This document shows, piece by piece, positions 1-4,976 of a stretch of DNA of 6,946 nucleotides. The DNA comes from UBA9848 sp003454065. GTDB lineage: Bacteria; Spirochaetota; Spirochaetia; Sphaerochaetales; Sphaerochaetaceae. The translations under genes were made by a program, and so were the position numbers. Within the stretch, counting starts at the first letter, position 1. Every line of letters begins with the position of its first letter. The stretch is from positions 1 to 6,946 of the forward strand of contig CAMOXM010000074.1 of the NCBI GenBank assembly GCA_946629155.1, read 5' to 3'. The notes under the pieces were generated by a model, which ran no database searches, had not been told where the DNA came from, and saw nothing but the letters and a program-made list of their open reading frames with translations.

Positions 1-783
1 GGAAAGCTCGTCGATTGGCAAGGCAACGATTGGATTCAGAGGAAAGGGGATAAAACGCAAAAGCCGGCTGCGCATCCGAATTCAAGGTTCACAGCGCCTG
101 CGGGCCAATGTCCTACGATAGCCAAGGAATGGGACGATCCGAATGGCGTTCCGATTTCAGCCATTCTTTTCGGAGGCAGAAGACCTTCCACCGTTCCTTT
201 GGTTCATATGGCAAGGGACTGGAATCACGGGGTTTTCCTCGGATCCATAGTCGGTTCCGAAGTGACTGCTGCGACTTTGGATGTCCAGGCGGGAACCATA
301 AGGCGCGATCCATTTGCAATGTTGCCTTTCTGCGGGTATAATATGGCTAAGTATTTCCAGCATTGGATAGATGTCGGAAAGACGCCGAACGCTCAACTTC
401 CCAATATCTTCTTCGTGAACTGGTTCAGGAAGGATGAAAGCGGCAGGTGGCTGTGGCCGGGTTATGGCGAAAACAGCCGCGTGTTGAAGTGGATATTCGA
501 ATGTTGCGATGGCGTGGCGGATGCAGTCGATACTCCGATCGGCGTCATGCCGTCGTTGGATGCCATATCCAGGCCTGATGGTGTCTCCGAGGACGATATG
601 AAGCAGCTTCTCGGGGTCGATATCGACGGATGGCTTAAGGAAGCTAAGGATATAAGGCTTAATCATTATCCCAAATTCAAGGGCGATTTGCCTGTCGAAT
701 TGTCCGATTGCCTGAGAGCATTGGAGAAGAATCTCCTGAAGGCTAGGGATGGTGAATTTGATTATAAAAGGCATAATTTCTAA
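1..783 (+). CDS. pckG: Phosphoenolpyruvate carboxykinase (GTP), C-terminal part (5' end outside window)
   Basis: Cytosolic enzyme interconverting oxaloacetate + GTP and phosphoenolpyruvate + GDP + CO2, at the link between the C4-acid and PEP pools. The frame is open from base 1 and ends at TAA 781-783, giving 260 codons. Family landmarks appear in order: HPNSRF (window residues 25-30), the AGQCP stretch, FGGRRPSTVPLV, the DPFAMLPF/GYN segment, NWF, and WPGYGEN. Against the animal enzyme, the guanine-binding aromatic positions stay aromatic (F of NWF, then W and Y where animal enzymes have two F). N of HPN and the paired Arg of GGRRP, used for substrate and nucleotide contacts, are present. 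By comparison with the roughly 600-620 residue family, about 350-375 N-terminal residues, including the P-loop-like kinase-1a motif, lie upstream. The GTP assignment rather than the ATP-dependent pckA family is clear from these motifs. A hairpin terminator follows. Confidence 0.96.
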   Translation, partial: GKLVDWQGNDWIQRKGDKTQKPAAHPNSRFTAPAGQCPTIAKEWDDPNGVPISAILFGGRRPSTVPLVHMARDWNHGVFLGSIVGSEVTAATLDVQAGTIRRDPFAMLPFCGYNMAKYFQHWIDVGKTPNAQLPNIFFVNWFRKDESGRWLWPGYGENSRVLKWIFECCDGVADAVDTPIGVMPSLDAISRPDGVSEDDMKQLLGVDIDGWLKEAKDIRLNHYPKFKGDLPVELSDCLRALEKNLLKARDGEFDYKRHNF

Positions 784-786
784 AAT
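758..786 (+). promoter_or_regulatory. Candidate sigma70-type promoter overlapping the end of pckG
   Basis: TTGATT (758-763, four of six matches to TTGACA), a 17-base spacer, and TAAAAT (781-786, five of six matches to TATAAT, including the pckG stop codon). Transcription would start near 793 and could serve the tRNA-Ala and the genes after it. The difficulty is that the hairpin at 810-842 would then lie in the leader. It is a pattern match only, in A+T-rich sequence. Confidence 0.27.
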
Positions 787-809
787 ATAGGATATGTGCT
801 TTTAAATAG

Positions 810-842
810 GCGGGTGCTCGTGATACGGCATCCGCTGTTTTT
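810..842 (+). terminator. Probable rho-independent terminator of pckG
   Basis: Stem GCGGGTGC (810-817) pairs with GCATCCGC (828-835) over eight base pairs with one G.T. The interior CGT/ACG can extend the stem past a single bulged T. The run TGTTTTT (836-842) follows directly. It begins 26 bases after the pckG stop, a normal position for an intrinsic terminator, and abuts the first base of the tRNA. Stem strength and T-run agree; the G interrupting the T-run lowers confidence a little. Confidence 0.6.
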
Positions 843-916
843 GGGGATGTAGCTCATTTGGCTAGAGCGATTGAATGGCATTCAATAGGTAGTCGGTTCG
901 ATCCCGATCATCTCCA
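843..916 (+). tRNA. tRNA-Ala, anticodon GGC
   Basis: A complete 74-base cloverleaf can be drawn. The acceptor stem is 843-849 with 909-915, and the D arm is GCTC/GAGC (852-855, 865-868) with GG in its loop. The anticodon stem is ATTGA/TCAAT (870-874, 882-886) around the seven-base loop ATGGCAT. The variable loop has five bases. The T arm is 892-908 with loop TTCGATC and one G.T pair. The anticodon is GGC at 877-879, reading the alanine codon GCC (and GCU by wobble). The acceptor stem has G3 opposite T70, the G3:U70 pair that is the main identity element for alanyl-tRNA synthetase. The discriminator base is A916. The 3' CCA is not encoded (TTC follows), so it must be added after processing. 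Confidence 0.96.
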
Positions 917-933
917 TTCCTTTGGGTTGCTGT

Positions 934-1170
934 ATGATTAACACATATGATGGAAATTATTTGATCAGCACGGATGATGGTCAGTATGAAAGCACCGATT
1001 TGAGGAATTTTGAGAAACTCGATCGAGATAAGGATGTTTCTCACAACAACATTTGCCAAACATGCATAAATAACTATTCGTGTACGACCTTGCTGTCGTT
1101 TTCAAGAAAATCCAGAACTTTTGTCAATGTGAGGCTTTTCTCGGATAAGTGTAATTGCTACAATAAATGA
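934..1170 (+). CDS. Small cysteine-containing protein of unknown function (78 aa)
   Basis: I do not recognise the family. From ATG 934 the product is a hydrophilic 78-residue protein, rich in Asn, Asp and Ser, with no signal peptide or membrane segment. Its five cysteines form Cx2Cx5C (residues 41, 44, 50) and a C-terminal CxC (73, 75), a spacing that could bind a metal or a small cofactor; that is inference. The ORF lies only 17 bases past the tRNA and ends 18 bases before the next start, the same spacing as the next gene pair, which suggests a real first cistron. Against it: no Shine-Dalgarno sequence is visible before ATG 934, the ORF is short, and the stretch is A+T-richer than its neighbours. 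An in-frame TTG at 922 is possible but also lacks a ribosome site and leaves only five bases after the tRNA. The alternative is a noncoding leader or promoter region for the next gene. Confidence 0.45.
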   Translation: MINTYDGNYLISTDDGQYESTDLRNFEKLDRDKDVSHNNICQTCINNYSCTTLLSFSRKSRTFVNVRLFSDKCNCYNK

Positions 1171-1175
1171 TGAAC

Positions 1176-1181
1176 GGAGGG
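1176..1181 (+). promoter_or_regulatory. Strong ribosome binding site for the membrane hydrolase-like gene
   Basis: GGAGGG, with GGAGG ending eight bases before ATG 1189. It is the clearest Shine-Dalgarno sequence in the window and fixes the start of the following gene. It sits in the 18-base gap after the small cysteine ORF. Confidence 0.8.
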
Positions 1182-1188
1182 TGATGGT

Positions 1189-3048
1189 ATGAAGAGAGAA
1201 GCTGAATCCAAAAGGACGAAGATTATTTTGCTGATAGGTTTGATTTTCATTGTCGCAGGTTCGTTTTTCTCATCTTTTCTGACAAGGACGATCGGGAATA
1301 TCAGCATAAGGGAACTTTGCTTCGAGAATCCTTCCGGAAATCAGGTGACTGCTTCGGTTTACAAACCTGATTCATTAGCCGACGGAGGGAAATTGCCGGC
1401 TGTGATTTTGGTTGCAGGCGAATATGAGAACAAGGAGTGCTTGGGGTATGTTGCGGTTGAGCTTGCCAGAAGAGGCATGGCTGTGATGGCTATTGACAAT
1501 CAAGGGCACGGTGAGACTGAAATCAGCGAGGACACGCCGGAATACTTGAGCATCAACGATGCCGCGCAATATTTCGCAGGAATATCCTACATAGATAAGT
1601 CCAGGATAGGTGTCGTGGGTTTCACGCATTTCGCCGCGGATATGATCAACGATGCGGTGCTCGAGGACAACAAGGGATCCGAAAGGCTGTTTGCCGCTGT
1701 GCTTTATGTTGCCGGCGACCCCATGTACACGAGAGAAAATGTTTTTGCGAACTTGTACGAAGGCAGGCATGTCGGTATCGTCAGCGCAAAGTATGATGAT
1801 CTTTCGCATCATCGCGAGTTATCGGAGAATGGAAGTCCGCTTGCATTTTCGCCGAGCTTTCCGGAAAGTTTCGAGGCCATCTCGTTCTTGAATTTCGGTC
1901 GCGATCCGAGCCGTTTGCCTTCGCAGGCCGCCTATTCGATGAATGAGATATACAGATATGGGAACAGGGACAATGGGGCGATAAGGGTGATTTATACCGA
2001 GAACGCTACGAGGTCCGATGTTTATTACTCTCCGCTTGTGATAAGGGATGCGTGCGCATTCTTCTCCGAGGCGTTCGGCACCGATAGCGCTTCGCTTGCC
2101 AAGCAGATATGGCCTTATCAGGCATTGTTCGGATTGGTTGCGATTGTCGGATTCGTGCTTTTTGTGATGTCCGTGTCGGTTTTGTTTACGAGAACCCAGT
2201 TCTTTGCCGATGTTTCGCTTTTGAACGATACCGATGAGGACTATATGGTGTTTCCGCTCAAGATAGCGAAATACGATCTTAGCGGTAAGATCTGGTTTTG
2301 GCTTGCTGCTGCCGGCGCATTTGTTTTTTCCGCATGCACCTACATGAGGCTTGCGGGCTTCGGTTATTCGTCATTCGGCGTCATTTCGCAAAAAGAGACT
2401 TTCGCATTGTCATCGTGGCTGTTCATTTGCAGTTTCTACCTTCTCGTCGTGTTCTACCTTTGGTTCAGGTTCTATTCGTCGGGAAAGGAATTCAATTTGG
2501 TCAGGATGGGCGTGATTGTTCCGAAGGTTGTGATCGGAAAAACGATTCTGCTTTCCGTCGTAGTCGCATTGATATCATTCGCGATCGTTTTCCTTGCCAA
2601 GTTTTTCTTCTCATCTGACTTCAGATTCTTCATGGTTGCGATCAAGGGATTTTCCATTGACAGGCTCATAAGATCGGTATGGCCGTACATGCCGCTGATG
2701 ATCGTATTTTTCATTTCCCAATCGATTTTTCAGAATACGGTGATGTATAATTCCTTGCTTGGAAAATTCAACGGTTTTTTCACAGCCGTTTTTGCTGCTC
2801 TTCCCGCAACGGTTCTTACTTTGGTGCAGCATTTGGGATTTATCAGCAATGGCAGTCCTGTTTTCTTCAATTCGCTGATTCCATACAATGAATTCGTGAA
2901 TTGGCTCATACCTGTTCAGTTCGCCTTTTTAGGCTTGAGCTTTATTTCGAGATATGTTTTCACAAGGACGAAGAACAACTATCTGCCTGGTTTGATAAAC
3001 GCTTTCATCTTTACGCTGGTGATAGCGTCGAATACTAAGATGTTCTGA
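1189..3048 (+). CDS. Membrane-anchored alpha/beta-hydrolase-fold protein with polytopic C-terminal half; active site appears lost
   Basis: 619 residues. A hydrophobic anchor (about 11-31) follows a basic N-terminus, then an extracytoplasmic alpha/beta-hydrolase-like domain (about 38-297), then about eight membrane segments (near 310-333, 367-386, 404-427, 446-470, 496-516, 526-550, 572-592, 598-614). The layout matches a clostridial-type family of about 600-residue alpha/beta hydrolases fused to a membrane domain. The conserved DNQGHGET stretch (103-110) and an acid candidate in KYDD (201-204) remain. The usual GHSxGG nucleophile elbow reads GFTHFA (144-149), with Thr146 at the Ser position. 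The HG of the oxyanion region is AG (76-77). In the segment where relatives, as I recall them, carry His residues, this protein has Arg275 and Tyr279. It is therefore probably not a Ser-His-Asp hydrolase and may be a pseudoenzyme, binding protein or membrane sensor. The start is set by a strong GGAGG. The stop lies 18 bases before the next gene, so the two are probably co-transcribed. The late membrane part faintly resembles CPBP-type proteins but lacks the EExxxR motif. Confidence 0.88.
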   Translation: MKREAESKRTKIILLIGLIFIVAGSFFSSFLTRTIGNISIRELCFENPSGNQVTASVYKPDSLADGGKLPAVILVAGEYENKECLGYVAVELARRGMAVMAIDNQGHGETEISEDTPEYLSINDAAQYFAGISYIDKSRIGVVGFTHFAADMINDAVLEDNKGSERLFAAVLYVAGDPMYTRENVFANLYEGRHVGIVSAKYDDLSHHRELSENGSPLAFSPSFPESFEAISFLNFGRDPSRLPSQAAYSMNEIYRYGNRDNGAIRVIYTENATRSDVYYSPLVIRDACAFFSEAFGTDSASLAKQIWPYQALFGLVAIVGFVLFVMSVSVLFTRTQFFADVSLLNDTDEDYMVFPLKIAKYDLSGKIWFWLAAAGAFVFSACTYMRLAGFGYSSFGVISQKETFALSSWLFICSFYLLVVFYLWFRFYSSGKEFNLVRMGVIVPKVVIGKTILLSVVVALISFAIVFLAKFFFSSDFRFFMVAIKGFSIDRLIRSVWPYMPLMIVFFISQSIFQNTVMYNSLLGKFNGFFTAVFAALPATVLTLVQHLGFISNGSPVFFNSLIPYNEFVNWLIPVQFAFLGLSFISRYVFTRTKNNYLPGLINAFIFTLVIASNTKMF

Positions 3049-3066
3049 TTTTGCAAGAGGTGGCTG

Positions 3067-4212
3067 ATGAAAAAACGATTGTCGTGCCTTGTTGCCGTGC
3101 TTTTCATTTTGAGTCTTGGCGAGGCGTTCGCTGGAAAGCTCAATCAGGTTTATTCGGGGATTCCCGCATACGAAGGCAAGATTATGACATTCGACAGGAA
3201 TGGCAATGCGGTCGCAGATATTACGAATAGCGAGTTCATAAAAGCCGGCTATCTTCTCGGAGATACCATAAACATCTACTTCGATAACGGATTCTATTTG
3301 GAAAACATTCCTTTTATCGATGGTGAGTTCGTTCAAATGGGCGAAGCGTATCTTTTAGCTCCTCCATCCGGCAAAAACATCACATTGGCAATCCGCGGAT
3401 CAAAGATATCGACGACTGGAGATTTGCAGGTCGGCGATACGTTTTTTTTGAATATGAACACGCCGAAAGGCGCATTCGATGTGCAATTCCTGAGAACGAT
3501 CGCCCCATCCAACAAGAGACTGGACTATGAAAGCGATGAGATATTCGCAAATTTCAGACAAGTGACGACAGGGCATATTGCATCGAACAAGCTTTACAGG
3601 TCTTCGAGCCCGATAGACAATACGTTCGGCAGGGCTTTGTATTCCGATAATCTTTCAAGAAGAGCCGGAGTCAAAAGCGTCCTCAATCTTACCGACACCA
3701 TAGACAACATAAAATCGAGGATTCTCTCAAAAGGGTTTCGCAGCAACTATTACAAAGGCCTGTTCGACGAAGGCAATGTGATAGGATTGAGCATGACGAG
3801 CGAGTTCAATACCGAGAGGTTCGCTACCGATATAACTTTGGGCGTGGCGTGCATAGTCCGTCATAGGATGCAGCCTCCCATTCTCATTCACAGCTCGGAA
3901 GGCAAGAACAAAACGGGATATGTGTGCGCATTGCTCGAAACGCTTATGGGCGCGACATACGAGGAAATCGTCAACGACTATATGCTGAGCTATTCGAATT
4001 ACTATAGTTCGAAGAGCGCTGCCAAGATGGCATATAATCTTGTGGTGGATAAGAGCATCAACGATATGCTCTTCACGATATGCAGGGTGAAGAACGTGGA
4101 GGAGCTGAGGCGAGTCGATATGTCGAGAGCCGCAAGAGAATATCTGGAAGGTCATGGCATGAGCGGAAGGGAGATAGACGAGCTCATGTCCTTGCTTTCT
4201 TCCGAGGTGTGA
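3067..4212 (+). CDS. Exported tyrosine/dual-specificity phosphatase-fold protein, probable pseudophosphatase
   Basis: 381 residues. A signal peptide (basic start, hydrophobic core 8-18, likely cleavage after AFA at residue 22) directs export. A beta-rich domain of unassigned identity spans about 25-145. The C-terminal part (about 160-312) follows the bacterial phosphatase layout: NFR (162-164), LYRSSSP (176-182), SVLNL (204-208), the P-loop, then ALLETLMGATYEEIV and DYM. Active relatives carry HCxxGKDRTG in the P-loop; this protein has HSSEGKNKTG (275-284). The nucleophilic Cys is Ser276, the Asp is Asn281 and the phosphate-binding Arg is Lys282. Loss of both Cys and Arg should abolish cysteine-phosphatase chemistry, yet the fold and a full-length frame are kept, so phosphate or ligand binding without turnover is plausible. 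The start has GAGG six bases upstream and lies 18 bases after the hydrolase-like gene, so the two probably share a transcript and act at the same cell surface. A hairpin overlaps the stop codon. Confidence 0.9.
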   Translation: MKKRLSCLVAVLFILSLGEAFAGKLNQVYSGIPAYEGKIMTFDRNGNAVADITNSEFIKAGYLLGDTINIYFDNGFYLENIPFIDGEFVQMGEAYLLAPPSGKNITLAIRGSKISTTGDLQVGDTFFLNMNTPKGAFDVQFLRTIAPSNKRLDYESDEIFANFRQVTTGHIASNKLYRSSSPIDNTFGRALYSDNLSRRAGVKSVLNLTDTIDNIKSRILSKGFRSNYYKGLFDEGNVIGLSMTSEFNTERFATDITLGVACIVRHRMQPPILIHSSEGKNKTGYVCALLETLMGATYEEIVNDYMLSYSNYYSSKSAAKMAYNLVVDKSINDMLFTICRVKNVEELRRVDMSRAAREYLEGHGMSGREIDELMSLLSSEV

Positions 4213-4237
4213 TGAGATCGATTCGATCGTTTCATCA
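4210..4237 (+). other. Hairpin spanning the stop codon of the pseudophosphatase gene
   Basis: TGATGAG (4210-4216) pairs with TTCATCA (4231-4237), seven pairs with one G.T. Inside, CGAT (4219-4222) pairs with ATCG (4226-4229) around loop TCG, with one A-T pair and one bulged T between. The stop codon is the first three bases of the stem. No T-run follows, so it is not a standard intrinsic terminator. It could protect the 3' end of the upstream mRNA or mark a processing or attenuation point before the metallo-hydrolase gene. A small AT-rich inverted repeat, TTCAA/TTGAA, lies just downstream at 4245-4257. Confidence 0.4.
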
Positions 4238-4280
4238 TGCCGAATTCAAATTTTGAAAACCCTTTGAGGCTGGAAGTAAA

Positions 4281-4931
4281 ATGGCATTAATCAACAACAT
4301 CACGATAAACGAACATTCGAGCATTCGAATTTCGGATAAATATTGCATCTATGCAGATCCGTATATGATCAAGCAGAATGCTCATGATGCGGATTTGATT
4401 CTGATAACGCATCCGCACTACGACCATTATTCGCCGAATGACATCAAGAAGGTGTCGAAAGACGGGACTTTCGTGATTGCTCCGGAAAGCATGAGGTTTG
4501 AGATCTACAGAGTGTCGTCAAATGCCAAATTCATGAAGGCCGGCGGCGAGTTCGAGACTTTAGGAATCAATATCAGAGCCGTCTCCAGCTATAATGTGAA
4601 AAAGGAGAATCACCTTAAAGATGCCGGCTGGCTTGGCTATGTCGTTACAATAGGCAAGACGCGCGTGTACATCGCCGGCGATTTGGACAAATGCGATGAG
4701 GCTGAGGAAGGGATGTGCGACATCGCTTTGATTCCCATTGGCGGAACTTACACTTTCGATTACAGAGCGGCTGCCAAATTCGTGAACAGGATAAAGCCCA
4801 AAATCGTCATTCCCACGCATTATGGTTCCATAGTCGGCTCCTATGACGATGCGGATAAGTTTTCACAGCTGGTCGATAAAAGCATAAAAGTGGATATAAA
4901 GATAAAAAGGAAGGAACCGGAAACCTTCTGA
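4281..4931 (+). CDS. Metallo-beta-lactamase-fold metal-dependent hydrolase (UPF0173/UlaG-like), active site intact
   Basis: 216 residues, cytoplasmic (no signal peptide or membrane segment). The HxHxDH motif is complete as THPHYDHYS, giving H44, H46, D48 and H49. Further ligand candidates are H111 in the ENHLKDAGWLGY region, D134 in AGDLD and H180 in PTHYG. Together these make a full two-metal site of the kind seen in short MBL-fold hydrolases of the UPF0173/Lactamase_B_3 group. The substrate cannot be read from the sequence; relatives include lactonases and phosphodiesterase-like enzymes, while many have no known substrate. The length of about 215-230 residues is normal for the group. The start ATG 4281 has GGAAG four bases upstream and GAGG a little further off. 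The gene follows the pseudophosphatase gene after 68 bases containing a hairpin, so it may be co-transcribed or separately controlled. Confidence 0.93.
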   Translation: MALINNITINEHSSIRISDKYCIYADPYMIKQNAHDADLILITHPHYDHYSPNDIKKVSKDGTFVIAPESMRFEIYRVSSNAKFMKAGGEFETLGINIRAVSSYNVKKENHLKDAGWLGYVVTIGKTRVYIAGDLDKCDEAEEGMCDIALIPIGGTYTFDYRAAAKFVNRIKPKIVIPTHYGSIVGSYDDADKFSQLVDKSIKVDIKIKRKEPETF

Positions 4932-4976
4932 TTTCCATTATTTTTAGGTTGCGAGTTCTTTCGGGGGAAAGCATAT

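Noticed and set aside
157..774. 205-codon open frame on the - strand
   Set aside because: It lies wholly antisense to pckG, whose + frame matches the PEP carboxykinase family throughout; its translation resembles no family.
922..933. TTG 922 as start of the small cysteine ORF
   Set aside because: It has no Shine-Dalgarno sequence, leaves only five bases after the tRNA, and adds four residues of no evident value; ATG 934 is preferred.
933..951. TATGAT repeats at 933-938 and 946-951 as -10 elements
   Set aside because: Neither has a believable -35 box at 16-18 bases, and the first overlaps the ATG of the small ORF.
1375..1812. 145-codon open frame on the - strand
   Set aside because: It is a shadow of the hydrolase-like gene, with no ribosome site and no recognisable product.
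2677..3045. CPBP-type intramembrane protease domain in the C-terminal half of the hydrolase-like protein
   Set aside because: The helix pattern is loosely similar, but the EExxxR and later His motifs are absent; it is described only as a polytopic membrane region.
3727..4155. 142-codon - strand frame rich in His, opposite the phosphatase P-loop
   Set aside because: It is antisense to a clearly family-matching domain; the composition is explained by the reverse complement of the coding strand.
4932..4976. Terminator or promoter between the MBL gene and the degenerate AAA+ gene
   Set aside because: There is a T-rich run (TATTTTTAG) but only a weak five-pair GAAGG/CCTTC stem before it, at the end of the coding sequence, and no convincing -35/-10 pair.
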